In this document: positions 41,303 to 50,080 of the stretch, piece after piece
Numbering within the stretch: the stretch's first letter is position 1
Layout of the letters: the number at the start of each line of letters is the position of its first letter
From: LMUY01 sp964245075
GTDB taxonomy: Bacteria > Pseudomonadota > Alphaproteobacteria > Acetobacterales > Acetobacteraceae
Length of the DNA: 64,000 nucleotides
NCBI GenBank assembly: GCA_964245075.1
Contig: CAXTLC010000009.1
Location: 1 to 64,000, forward strand
Reading direction: 5' to 3'
The notes under the pieces: model-generated
Told to the model about the DNA's origin: nothing
Seen by the model: the letters and a program-made list of their open reading frames with translations, nothing else
The model's database searches: none
Translations under genes and position numbers: made by a program

Positions 41303-42061
41303 ATGGCATATCTCTGTATGTCTTTCACCTCTGCCATGGGATGGTCCTTGCGCGCCCGATTGATCCTGGCTGTGCTTCTGGTGCTGGAAAGCGCCTGCGC
41401 GCAGCATGTTGAGGTGGTGCCCACGCGGGTGGACGGGTTTGCCCCCTGGTCCGACGAGGTGCCGCCGCACCGCTTGACGGCTGGGGACGAGATCGACCTG
41501 CACTTCCTGGTCAACCCCGAACTGAACGACGCCAAGCTGGTGATCGGCCCGGATGGCCGGGTCACGGTGCCGTTGCTCGGCCCGGTGCTGGCGGACGGCC
41601 TGACAGTGGCGGAGTTCCGGGCCAAGCTGGAAGCCGGCTACGCATCCAAGCTGCGCGTGGCGGACCTGGACGTGGTTGTCCGCACGTACGGCTCTGCGCG
41701 CATCTACGTGGGCGGCGAGGTGAAGGCGCCCGGCGTCCTGCCGTTGCAGGGGCCCACGGACGTGTTGCAGGGCGTGATGATGGCCGGCGGCATGCTGAAC
41801 ACGGCGCGGTCAGGCGAGGTGGTGCTGATCCGGCGGCGGGCAGACCACGTGCCGATGCTGCGAACCCTGAACCTGCGCCGTTTCGCCGGCTCGGCGGACC
41901 CGCGGGACGACGTGCGGCTGCAAGCGTCCGACGTGATCTACGTTCCCAAATCCAGCATCGCGGAGTTCGACCTGTTCGTCGACCAGTACCTCAACCAGTC
42001 GCTGCCGTTCACCAGGTCGCTCAACTACAATGTCGGCGGCCTCAGCCAATCGTTGTTTTGA
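41303..42061 (+). CDS. Wza-like polysaccharide export protein
   Basis: A 252-residue outer-membrane-associated export protein. RLTAGDEIDLHFLVNPELND is the poly_export domain start, then ARIYVGGEVKAPGVLPLQGP and the SLBB-like domain with VMMAGGMLNTARSGEVVLIR. The N terminus ends LILAVLLVLESACAQ, which could be a lipoprotein signal with an imperfect lipobox (Glu at -3), or an ordinary signal peptide. Starts at 41318 and 41336 are also possible. TGTACT lies four bases before the ATG and no ribosome binding site is visible. It works with the GumC-like protein in exopolysaccharide export. Confidence 0.88.
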   Translation: MAYLCMSFTSAMGWSLRARLILAVLLVLESACAQHVEVVPTRVDGFAPWSDEVPPHRLTAGDEIDLHFLVNPELNDAKLVIGPDGRVTVPLLGPVLADGLTVAEFRAKLEAGYASKLRVADLDVVVRTYGSARIYVGGEVKAPGVLPLQGPTDVLQGVMMAGGMLNTARSGEVVLIRRRADHVPMLRTLNLRRFAGSADPRDDVRLQASDVIYVPKSSIAEFDLFVDQYLNQSLPFTRSLNYNVGGLSQSLF

Positions 42062-42079
42062 CGCTTGGCCCTTTTCTCC

Positions 42080-43024
42080 TCACCAGTCCCGCACCGTCCG
42101 CCGCCTCAGGTGGCCGAGCAGCCGGGCTGCCCGCAGCACGCGCGTCTTGCGCCGCCACTCGGCGGCCGTGAACGACCGGATCGGCCCGTCGGCATACTGC
42201 CAGAAGGCGAGATGCGGCTGGTCCGGCGGGAAGCCGATGGCGGCGTCCCGAAGGTAGTTCCTTGCCCAGGGCTTATCGAAGATCATGGCGTGCGACATGA
42301 CCTGCGCGGACGGGAACGCGTCCATCGCCTCGACCCCCAGGACGCCGAACGGGGTGTCGGTCGCCTGCACGGCCGCGTTCAGCAGGTCCTGGTCCATCTT
42401 GGCCCACTCAGGCTTGCCGCTGCGGTCCACCAGCCGGCTCATGTCGGCGCCGTCGGCCGCGTGCAGGTCCAGCAGGCGTTCCCAGGCGTGCAGGAAGCCG
42501 AGTTCCGCAGCGTTGACGCCGACGCAGCCGCTGTTGAAGTAGCCGCTCACTGCCCGGTGCCCCAGCCCGGCGCGTTCGGCCAGCGCGCGCCATTCACGGC
42601 GGAACAGGTGGCTCGGCGGCATGAACGTTTCAGACAGGTCCAGCACCAGCACCAGCCCAGCCTCGGCCCACCGGGCGAAGCTGGTCCAGGCAGTTTTCAG
42701 CACGATGTCCACGTCGAAGTACCAGATGCTCGCCGGCTCGGGATGCAGTTCGGCCGCGACCTGCAACATGAAGTGCGGCTTCCGGTTGCCCAGGTGCCAC
42801 GTTCCGGCGACGGGCACGAAGCGGATGTCCACGCCGGGCGCCAAGGCCAGCGCCGCTCCGGCCGCCGGGCTGACCGGGCCGTCCCAATGCGGCAAAGCGC
42901 CGCGGTAGCCGACGACCAAGTGCCCGGTGAAGCCGTGGCGGACAGCCGAGTTGGCCAGCGCCGCCGCACCGTGGAAGTAGCTGCCTTCTGCCAGCATGCA
43001 GATGACGTGCGGCTTAGCATCCAT
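42080..43024 (-). CDS. Glycosyltransferase-like protein (GT8-like)
   Basis: A 314-residue protein with the layout of a GT-A glycosyltransferase: HVICMLAEGSYFHGAAALAN at the start, SIWYFDVDIVLKTAWTSFAR carrying the D-x-D motif (DVD), YFNSGCVGVNAAELGFLHAW and KMDQDLLNAAVQ, in which Asn and Asp-Gln-Asp match acceptor-side motifs of the GT8/nucleotide-diphospho-sugar group. No membrane segment is present. The ATG at 43024 is chosen because GGAGA lies five bases before it; 43045 is an alternative. It is divergent from the GT4 gene at 43114. The sugar is not predictable. Confidence 0.7.
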   Translation of the reverse strand: MDAKPHVICMLAEGSYFHGAAALANSAVRHGFTGHLVVGYRGALPHWDGPVSPAAGAALALAPGVDIRFVPVAGTWHLGNRKPHFMLQVAAELHPEPASIWYFDVDIVLKTAWTSFARWAEAGLVLVLDLSETFMPPSHLFRREWRALAERAGLGHRAVSGYFNSGCVGVNAAELGFLHAWERLLDLHAADGADMSRLVDRSGKPEWAKMDQDLLNAAVQATDTPFGVLGVEAMDAFPSAQVMSHAMIFDKPWARNYLRDAAIGFPPDQPHLAFWQYADGPIRSFTAAEWRRKTRVLRAARLLGHLRRRTVRDW

Positions 43025-43113
43025 GATGTCTCCAACTTTGTTCATGGTGGTCTGCCATCCTGGCGCCCGGCCGGTCTGCTGTTGTGGCACCGCCCTCGTA
43101 GGATGCGCTCGTG

Positions 43114-44472
43114 ATGGAACAATCATCTTCCGCGCTCGGAATGCAACACGGCTGCCGCCCGCGGGTGCTGGTGATCGCCGAGTCCTGCAACCCGGAATGG
43201 GAGAGCATTCCGCTGGTGGGCTGGTCCCACTATCACGCCCTGAGCGAGCTGGTGGACGTGCACCTGGTCACCCGCAATTGGAACCGTCCGGCGCTCGGGC
43301 GGGCCGGGCTGGTGGAAGGGCGGGACTTCACCGCCCTGAACACGGACGCGCTGTTCAAGCCGGCGGAGCGGCTGGTCCGCCGCGTCAGCGGCCCCAACAA
43401 GGGCTGGGCCATGCTGACCGGGCTGTCCATCCCGTCCTACATCCTGTTCGAATGGCTGCTTTGGCGCAGTTTCGCGCAGGCGCTGCGGGCCGGCGAATAT
43501 GACCTGGTGCACCGCATAACTCCGCTCAGCCCGGCGGTGCCCAGCCCGATCGCCAAACGCTGCCGCCGCCTCGGCGTGCCTTTCGTGCTCGGACCGCTGA
43601 ACGGCGGCCTGCCATGGCCCAAGCAGTTCCCCGGCCTGCAACGGCAGGAAGGCGAATGGCTGTCCCGATTGCGGAACGCCTACCGCCTGGTGCCGAGCTA
43701 CCGCTCCACGAGGCAGGACGCCGCAGCGCTCATCCTCGGCGGACGCAGCGCGCAGGCTGACCTGCCGGAACGCTGGCATGGCAAGGCGGTGTACGTGCCG
43801 GAGAACGGCATCGAGCCGTCCCGCTTCCCCCGCCCGCCTGAGCGCACCGCCGACAGTTACCGCGGCCGGCCGTTGCGCGCCGTCTTCCTCGGCCGGCTGG
43901 TGCCCTACAAGGGCGCCGACTTGGTCATCGAGGCGGCGACGCCCCTGCTGCTGGACGGGCGGATGACGCTGGAGATCATCGGCTTCGGTCCGGAGGAGCT
44001 GAAGCTGGAGCAGATGGTGGCCGAACGCGGGCTGGGCGCCGCCGTGACGCTGACGGGCAAGCTGCCGCACCCGGAGGTTTCTGGCCGGCTGCGGCGGTCG
44101 GACCTGATGACCTTTCCTTCCGTGCACGAGTTCGGCGGCGCCGTCATCCTCGAGGGCATGGCCGCCGGCATCGTCCCGGTCGTGGTGGATTACGGCGGCC
44201 CCGGCGAGCTGGTCAGTCCCGGCAGCGGATTCCTGCTGGAGCTCGGGGATCGGGACGCGGTGGTGAGGAGCCTGCGCGCCACGCTGGAGGCGGTCTCGGC
44301 GGACCCGGGGCAGTTGGCGGCCATGTCCCGCCGCGCGGTGGACCGGGCGTTCGGCCTGTTCAGTTGGCCCGCCAAGGCGCGGCAAACGGCGGAGGTGTAC
44401 CGCTGGGTGCTCGGCCAGCGGCCGGATCGCCCCCATACGTCGATCCCGTTGCCGGACCCGGCGCCGGTATGA
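43114..44472 (+). CDS. Glycosyltransferase family 4 protein
   Basis: A 452-residue GT-B glycosyltransferase. The N-terminal domain begins RVLVIAESCNPEWESIPLVG; the C-terminal domain has LRAVFLGRLVPYKGADLVIE, followed by LTGKLPHPEVSGRLRRSD and FPSVHEFGGAVILEGMAAG, the E-x7-E motif that holds the nucleotide sugar. A GTG just upstream (43111) is in the same frame, but ATG is preferred. Its stop overlaps the start of the flippase gene (ATGA), so these two are co-translated. Its place in the locus suggests transfer of a sugar to the growing repeat unit. Confidence 0.9.
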   Translation: MEQSSSALGMQHGCRPRVLVIAESCNPEWESIPLVGWSHYHALSELVDVHLVTRNWNRPALGRAGLVEGRDFTALNTDALFKPAERLVRRVSGPNKGWAMLTGLSIPSYILFEWLLWRSFAQALRAGEYDLVHRITPLSPAVPSPIAKRCRRLGVPFVLGPLNGGLPWPKQFPGLQRQEGEWLSRLRNAYRLVPSYRSTRQDAAALILGGRSAQADLPERWHGKAVYVPENGIEPSRFPRPPERTADSYRGRPLRAVFLGRLVPYKGADLVIEAATPLLLDGRMTLEIIGFGPEELKLEQMVAERGLGAAVTLTGKLPHPEVSGRLRRSDLMTFPSVHEFGGAVILEGMAAGIVPVVVDYGGPGELVSPGSGFLLELGDRDAVVRSLRATLEAVSADPGQLAAMSRRAVDRAFGLFSWPAKARQTAEVYRWVLGQRPDRPHTSIPLPDPAPV

Positions 44473-45707
44473 GGTTCGCGGCGTCCCTGGCGGAGCAGTG
44501 CTGCGGCTCCCTGCTCACCTTCGTGATCAACCTTTGGCTGATCCGCAACGGCGCGCCGCATTCCTACGGCGTGTACGTGTTCTGGCTGTCGGTGGCCTGG
44601 GTGCTCGGCACGGCGCAAGGCACGCTGGTGATTGCGCACCTGTTCGCGCTGCCTTCCGTGCAGGATCACCCGGCGGCCCGGCGGGACCCGGAGCGGCTGT
44701 TCCTGACCGTGACGCTCGGGCTGCTCGTCCTCGCCGCCATCGGAGTGGCCGCTGCGAACGCGGTGCTGGCCGCCAGCGGATCGGAACTGGCCTCGCCCCA
44801 AGCGATGCTGTTCATTCCCGCCTTCCTGCTGTTCCAATACGTCCGGGCTTTCGCCTTCTCACGCCAGCGGCCAGTCCTGGCAGCGTGCTTGACCGGCCTC
44901 ATCCTGCTCTCGGCGGTGGCGGCGTTGGTGGCGGACTTCGCCTTGGGCCACCGGCCGGATGCCGCGCGGGTGCTGCTGCTGACCGCGTTCGCCTACGGCC
45001 TGTGCTCGCTTCTCGTGCTGCTGGCGTTGCTGGGCGGGATGCGGCCGATGCTGCGGGCCGGGGAGATCCGGCGTCATGCCCATCTGCTGCACGGGTCCGG
45101 CTGGCTGATGCTCGGCGCCGGATCGGGGGAGGTGACGAGCCGGCTGTACAGCTTTGCCGTGGCCGGGCGGTTCGGCCCGGACGCGCTGGCGGCGCTGTCG
45201 GCGGTGCAGGTGGTGATCCGGCCGGCGTGGATGCTGTCCTCCGCCTGGTCCTCCGTCGGCTTCCCGCAGATGTCCGCCCGCCGGGCGACGGGCGACCGCG
45301 ACGGGCTGGTGCGCACGATGCTGTCCGGCGCCGCCATGACGGCCGCGGGCAGCCTGGCTTGGACGGCGCTGGTCATCGCCGGGTGGCCGTGGATTTCCGG
45401 TGCGCTCTACCATGGCCGCTACGAGCAGATCGGGCCGCTCGCATACCTTTGGGGTGGCAACGTGGTGCTGGGCAGCGTCGCGGTGGCGCTGAACACGGCC
45501 ATGCTGTCCTTGGGGGAGTACCGCCGGCTGGCGCTGCTGGATCTGGCGGGAGCCGTCGTGACGGTGGGCGCGATGGCGGCGCTGCTCCCCCGGTTCGACT
45601 ATCCCTACGCCGTCCTCGCGACCATCACGGGCCAGGCAATGCAGGTCGGCCTCATGGCGCTGGTTCTGCAAGGCCGCTTGCGCCGGCCATTGGCAGTCGC
45701 CGCGTGA
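44469..45707 (+). CDS. Oligosaccharide flippase-like membrane protein
   Basis: A 412-residue membrane protein with eleven to twelve hydrophobic segments, like Wzx/polysaccharide transporter proteins. It starts MRFAASLAEQCCGSLLTFVI, continues GVYVFWLSVAWVLGTAQGTL and ends VGLMALVLQGRLRRP. The charge and helix pattern and a short length are consistent with a Wzx-type flippase moving undecaprenyl-linked repeat units across the inner membrane. Its ATG overlaps the preceding stop. Its last 56 bases overlap the 3' end of the ligase/polymerase gene on the opposite strand. No name beyond the family is possible. Confidence 0.75.
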   Translation: MRFAASLAEQCCGSLLTFVINLWLIRNGAPHSYGVYVFWLSVAWVLGTAQGTLVIAHLFALPSVQDHPAARRDPERLFLTVTLGLLVLAAIGVAAANAVLAASGSELASPQAMLFIPAFLLFQYVRAFAFSRQRPVLAACLTGLILLSAVAALVADFALGHRPDAARVLLLTAFAYGLCSLLVLLALLGGMRPMLRAGEIRRHAHLLHGSGWLMLGAGSGEVTSRLYSFAVAGRFGPDALAALSAVQVVIRPAWMLSSAWSSVGFPQMSARRATGDRDGLVRTMLSGAAMTAAGSLAWTALVIAGWPWISGALYHGRYEQIGPLAYLWGGNVVLGSVAVALNTAMLSLGEYRRLALLDLAGAVVTVGAMAALLPRFDYPYAVLATITGQAMQVGLMALVLQGRLRRPLAVAA

Positions 45708-47034
45708 CCGGATGCGCGGAACGCCGGGTGGCGGGGCGGCGGGTGAGCATGTTCCACTTCTCAAGGTCCAGCGCAGCCAGCACGAAGGCGACCGCCAGCA
45801 CTGAGTTGTTGGAGAACAGGTTCGACTCCGTCAGGTTGTGCACCAGCAACCCGATCAACAGCGCCATGTGGAACGCCGCGGTCGGATACGCCATGCGCCC
45901 GCTGCGCCAGGCCACGTCCGCCGGCTCCGCCCGGCTGATGGCGCGGCCGGCGAGGCCCAGGGTGCGGAACACGACGAACAGGCCGCCTGCCAGCCCAAGG
46001 ACGCCGCCCGTCGCCAGCAGGTCCAGATAGCCCTCATGCGCCTCGTTGATGATGGCGTAGACGCCGAACCACATGTCGGATTTCAGGCTGGGCTGCACCG
46101 CCGGATCGATCGCCCAGAACGAGGCGTAGCCGGCGCCGAGCCAGGGCCGCTTGCCGATCTCCTCCATGACGAAGGACCACAGGTCGGTGCGCCCGGTGAA
46201 GGTGGCGCCCCGCATCGGCAGCCATGGGTCCACCCCCGTCGCGCCGCACCAGGCAAGGTAAGCGAAGGCGAGCGCCAAGACCGCGGTGGGCACCGCCACC
46301 GCGACCGCGGCCAGCATCGGCCGGGGCAGGCGCGCCGCCCCCAGGACCAAAGGCATCACCATGGGCGCCAGCAGCACGATGGATTGGCTGGTGGTGGACC
46401 GCGTGGCCACCAGCAGCCCCGCCATCATCAGCACGGCCCCGGCAGTCGCCGCCCGCGCCAAGCGTCCCCGAAGCAGGAAGAACGCGCTCGACGCGGACAA
46501 GCAGCCGTACATCATCAGCAGCCCGGTCTGGTTCTTTTGCAGTTGCAGCCCGGCCAGGCCCTCGTCCGTCATGGCGTAGCCCGGCATGACGATCCAGGTC
46601 AGCAGGTCCGCCCCCGCCGCCGCCGTGCACACGCAGGCGATCAGCACGTGCACGCTCGCTGCCCGCCGCACCCCCGCCAGCAGGATCACCGACAGGACCA
46701 GCTGCACGACGGAGAACAGCACCCGGCGCATCGCCGCATCCGGGTCCAGCGCCCACGCGACGCTGGCCGCGAAGTAGGCGTAAAGCAGCAGCAGCGCCCA
46801 GCTCGACCGCATCAGCGCCAGCACGGTGCGCCAGCGCGCCGCCGCCACCGGCACGGACATCGCCAGCAGCCCCAGCCACACGAAGCGGTTCAGCGGGTTC
46901 ACGTGGTCCGTCGCGAGCGCGGTGTCCCGGTCGAACTCCGGGATGCCGACGATCGCGTACAGCAGCATCAGCGTCAGCACGACCAGCGTCAGCCGGTTCA
47001 CCCAGGGATCGGCATGCGCGTCCATCGCCGCCAT
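45652..47034 (-). CDS. O-antigen ligase/polymerase (Wzy-like) membrane protein
   Basis: A 460-residue membrane protein with about ten to eleven hydrophobic segments. It carries the family loop RGATFTGRTDLWSFVMEEIG, then KRPWLGAGYASFW and NEAHEGYLDLLATGGVLGLA; the latter has the conserved His of the O-antigen ligase (Wzy_C) domain. Starts at 47034 or 47025 both give a soluble tail before the first helix; neither has a clear ribosome binding site. Its 3' end overlaps the flippase gene by 56 bases. In this locus it is most likely the repeat-unit polymerase. Confidence 0.85.
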   Translation of the reverse strand: MAAMDAHADPWVNRLTLVVLTLMLLYAIVGIPEFDRDTALATDHVNPLNRFVWLGLLAMSVPVAAARWRTVLALMRSSWALLLLYAYFAASVAWALDPDAAMRRVLFSVVQLVLSVILLAGVRRAASVHVLIACVCTAAAGADLLTWIVMPGYAMTDEGLAGLQLQKNQTGLLMMYGCLSASSAFFLLRGRLARAATAGAVLMMAGLLVATRSTTSQSIVLLAPMVMPLVLGAARLPRPMLAAVAVAVPTAVLALAFAYLAWCGATGVDPWLPMRGATFTGRTDLWSFVMEEIGKRPWLGAGYASFWAIDPAVQPSLKSDMWFGVYAIINEAHEGYLDLLATGGVLGLAGGLFVVFRTLGLAGRAISRAEPADVAWRSGRMAYPTAAFHMALLIGLLVHNLTESNLFSNNSVLAVAFVLAALDLEKWNMLTRRPATRRSAHPVTRRLPMAGASGLAEPAP

Positions 47035-47084
47035 CTGCCACGCGGCCGCGCCGCCCGTCCACAACTCCCGCGCAGGAAAATCCT

Positions 47085-48011
47085 ATGACCGAGCCGGCCA
47101 TCAGCGTTGTCATCCCCTGCTACGACCGGATCGCCCTGCTGTCACGAACGTTGCACGCGTGCTTCACGCAACGATGCGACGCGCCGTGGGAGATCGTGGT
47201 CGCCGACAACCATCCCGCCCGCCTGGCCGCGCCGCTGCTGGCCGGGCTGTCCTCGCCGGTGCCGCTGCGCCACGTGGCGGCGGGCGAGCGCAACATCGCC
47301 CGGGCGCGCAACCGCGGGGTGGCGGCGGCGCGCGGCGCGCTGGTGGCGTTCGTGGACGATGACGAAGCGCCGGAGCCGGGCTGGCTGAACGCTCACCACG
47401 ACTGCCTGCGCCGCACCGGTGCGGACGCGAGCTTCGGCCCGAAATACCCGGTGTTCGAGGGCGGCGCCGCCCCGGCCTGGGACCCGGACGGCCGGTTCTA
47501 CACGACCGATTTCGGCCTGCCCGCGGATGCCGAGCTGCGCCCGCTCGATTGGTGGCCGCCGCAGGCGCGCGGCATCGGCACCGGCAACTCGATGCTGCGC
47601 CGCGCCACCTGCCTGCCCGGCCCGGCGCCGTTCGACGAGGTGTTCGGCCGCAGCGGCGGGGAAGACTCGATGCTGCTGCTCGGCCTGTCCAAGCGTGGCC
47701 GCCGCTTCGTCTGGTGCCCGTCCGCCACCGTGCGGGAGTTCAACGAGGCCGCCCGGCTCCACCCGTCCTACATGGCCGCCCGGGTGCGCCGCAGCGCGCG
47801 CCATTCCGCAGCCGTGCGGGTGGCGATCAGCGAGCGCAAGCTGCTGACCCGGCTGGGCACCGGCGTGGTGGGTCTGGGACAACTGGGCGTGTACGGCGCG
47901 CTGTGGGCGGCCACGCGGAAGCCGCGTTACGGGCTGCAGATGAGCAAGGGGATGGGCAAGCTGGGGTTCGGCGAGCTGGAGTTCGTGCCGGAGAAGGCGG
48001 CGGCGATGTAG
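47085..48011 (+). CDS. Glycosyltransferase family 2 protein (paralogue of 53117-54097)
   Basis: A 308-residue GT2. ISVVIPCYDRIALLSRTLHA is the N terminus, ARARNRGVAAARGALVAFVD holds the N-terminal DDD motif (VDDDEAP), and GRSGGEDSMLLLGLSKRGRR with the ED acceptor motif is followed by FVWCPSATVREF. It ends with a weak membrane-associated helix. The central SGGED and GRRFVWC segments occur at matching places in the protein encoded at 53117-54097, so the two are paralogues. The ATG at 47085 follows AGGAAAATCCT. Immediately downstream comes the sulfur-assimilation block. Confidence 0.9.
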   Translation: MTEPAISVVIPCYDRIALLSRTLHACFTQRCDAPWEIVVADNHPARLAAPLLAGLSSPVPLRHVAAGERNIARARNRGVAAARGALVAFVDDDEAPEPGWLNAHHDCLRRTGADASFGPKYPVFEGGAAPAWDPDGRFYTTDFGLPADAELRPLDWWPPQARGIGTGNSMLRRATCLPGPAPFDEVFGRSGGEDSMLLLGLSKRGRRFVWCPSATVREFNEAARLHPSYMAARVRRSARHSAAVRVAISERKLLTRLGTGVVGLGQLGVYGALWAATRKPRYGLQMSKGMGKLGFGELEFVPEKAAAM

Positions 48012-48353
48012 CACAATCGAGCCACGTCGCTCCTGTTCATGCGACCGTGGCAGGGTCGAGCGCAAGCGGGCCTCGGTGCGTCGAGCGCCCGTGCCCCTTG
48101 TGGGCGTCGTGGGCGGGTGAGTGAAGCGTCATCCGCTGCCGCCGCGCCCAGGTGGCGGAAGGCGCTCCGCCCGTCCATCCCGCCCGACGTGCCGGGGGCA
48201 CTCGGGTCGCTGCCCGCCTTGCCTGAAATAGCCGTCTGCTCCCGCCAGGTGTGACAGCAGTCGTTCTGCTGCCCCCTCCGCCTCGCGGAGAACCGCCTTC
48301 CAAACTTGCCCCGCCCCATTGCCCGTGCCTTACCCGCCAGACACATGGGGCCC
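48012..48353. other. 342-base gap upstream of the sulfite reductase gene
   Basis: No gene is evident. The right end holds two adjacent hairpins, CAGCAG-TCGTT-CTGCTG (48255-48271) and CTCCGC-CTC-GCGGAG (48276-48290), about 64 bases before the sulfite reductase ATG. They may be a terminator for the upstream gene or part of the leader. The rest is GC-rich without obvious repeats. Confidence 0.45.
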
Positions 48354-50060
48354 ATGAGCACCACCGACCTCGCCCCGCCCCCCGCGCCCAAGCTGTCCGG
48401 CGTCGAGGCGCTGAAGGCGTCCAGCCACGGCTTGCGCGGAGACCTCGCCACCGAACTCGCCGGCGCGCCGCGCGGCGGGGTGTCGGAAGGCGCCTACAAC
48501 CTGCTCAAGTTCCACGGCACCTACGAGCAGTACGACCGCGACACCGCCACCGTGCGCAAGCAGGCCGGGCTGGACAAGGAATGGCAGTTCATGGTCCGCG
48601 TCCGCGCGCCGGGCGGCATCATGACCGCGGCGCAATACCTGGCGCTGGACGAGATCGCCGGCCGCTACGCCAACGGCACGCTGAAGATCACCACCCGCCA
48701 GGGCCTCCAGTTCCACGGCACCGTGCTGGGAGACCTCAAGGCCGAGATCGCGGCGGTCAACCACGCGCTGATGACCACCTACGCCGCCTGCGGGGACGTG
48801 GCGCGCAACGTGATGACCACGCCCGCGCCCCGTCGCGATGCGGTCCATGCCCGGTTGCAGGCGGACGCCGTCATGCTGTCCACCCGCCTGCTGCCGCAGA
48901 GCCGCGGCTACTACGAGGTGTTCCTGGACGAGCCGGCGGAGGATGCGGCGCCGGCCGAGGAGCCGGTGTACGGCGCCACCTACCTGCCGCGGAAGTTCAA
49001 GGTCGGGTTGGTCCACCCGGCGGACAACACGGTGGACGTGCTGGCCAACGACCTGGGCTTCGTGGCCTTGTTCGACGGCGACGCGCTGCTTGGCTACCAG
49101 GTGTATGTCGGCGGCGGCCAGGGCATGACCCACAACAACCCGCGCACCTATCCGCGCGTCGCCACCGTGCTTGGCTTCATCGGCCCCCATCAGCTCTGGG
49201 ACGCCACGGAGGCGGTGATCGCCCTGCACCGTGACCATGGGGACCGCACCAACCGCCGCCGCGCCCGGCTGAAATACGTGGTGGACGACCACGGCACTGA
49301 CTGGGTGCGCGAGCAGATCACCAACACCTACGGCCTTGCCCTGCAACCGCCGCGGGACATCCCGAAGCTGCAAGTCCCCGACCTGCTGGGCTGGCACGAG
49401 CAGGGGGACGGCAAGCTCTGGCTGGGCGTCCCGGTCAACGCCGGGCGCATCGCCGGAAGCCTGCGCACGGCGTTGCGCGACGCGGTGAACTGCTTCGGCG
49501 TGCACCCGGTGTTCACCCCGCAGCAGGACGTGCTGCTGACGGACGTGCTGCCGGCCGACCGGGACGCACTGGATGCCCTGCTGCGCGGACACGGCATCAC
49601 GATGGCGGAGGACCTGACGCCGCTGTCCCAATGGGCGCTGGCCTGCTCCGCCTTGCCGACCTGCGGCCTGGCGCTGACGGAGGCGGAGCGGGTACGCCTG
49701 CCGGCGGTGGCGGAGATCGAGCAGGTGCTCGCCCGGCACGGCATGGAGCGCGAGCGGATCAGCTTGCGCATCACCGGCTGCCCGAACGGCTGCGCGCGGT
49801 CCTACACCGGGGACCTCGGCCTGGTCGGCCGCGTGCCGGGCCAGTACGCCGTCTTCATCGGCGGCGACTTCGAGGGCACGCGGCTCTCCTTCAAGCTGCT
49901 GGAGCGGGTGCCGTTGGAGGCGCTCGGCGCCACGCTGGAGCCGATCGTGGCGGCCTGGGCGCGGACCCGCGCCCCCGGCGAGGGACTCGGCGATTTCTGC
50001 ACCCGCATGGGCCTCCCCGCGCTGTTGCAGATGCTGCCAGGCGCCAAGCTGGCGGCCTAA
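48354..50060 (+). CDS. cysI: Sulfite (or nitrite) reductase hemoprotein subunit
   Basis: A 568-residue siroheme/[4Fe-4S] reductase made of two ferredoxin-like/siroheme repeats. Cluster cysteines are in ACSALPTCGLALTEAERV and ITGCPNGCARSYTGDLG (C-x5-C and C-x3-C), and the first repeat has the arginine-rich TLKITTRQGLQFHGTVLG with the siroheme contacts. The order and length fit the assimilatory sulfite reductase beta subunit (CysI) as found in alphaproteobacteria without a flavoprotein partner. Nitrite reduction cannot be excluded by sequence. It precedes ssuD and ssuA, which supports sulfur assimilation. The ATG at 48354 is used; 48345 is an alternative. Confidence 0.9.
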   Translation: MSTTDLAPPPAPKLSGVEALKASSHGLRGDLATELAGAPRGGVSEGAYNLLKFHGTYEQYDRDTATVRKQAGLDKEWQFMVRVRAPGGIMTAAQYLALDEIAGRYANGTLKITTRQGLQFHGTVLGDLKAEIAAVNHALMTTYAACGDVARNVMTTPAPRRDAVHARLQADAVMLSTRLLPQSRGYYEVFLDEPAEDAAPAEEPVYGATYLPRKFKVGLVHPADNTVDVLANDLGFVALFDGDALLGYQVYVGGGQGMTHNNPRTYPRVATVLGFIGPHQLWDATEAVIALHRDHGDRTNRRRARLKYVVDDHGTDWVREQITNTYGLALQPPRDIPKLQVPDLLGWHEQGDGKLWLGVPVNAGRIAGSLRTALRDAVNCFGVHPVFTPQQDVLLTDVLPADRDALDALLRGHGITMAEDLTPLSQWALACSALPTCGLALTEAERVRLPAVAEIEQVLARHGMERERISLRITGCPNGCARSYTGDLGLVGRVPGQYAVFIGGDFEGTRLSFKLLERVPLEALGATLEPIVAAWARTRAPGEGLGDFCTRMGLPALLQMLPGAKLAA

Positions 50061-50080
50061 CAAGAACAAGGAGCACGCCC

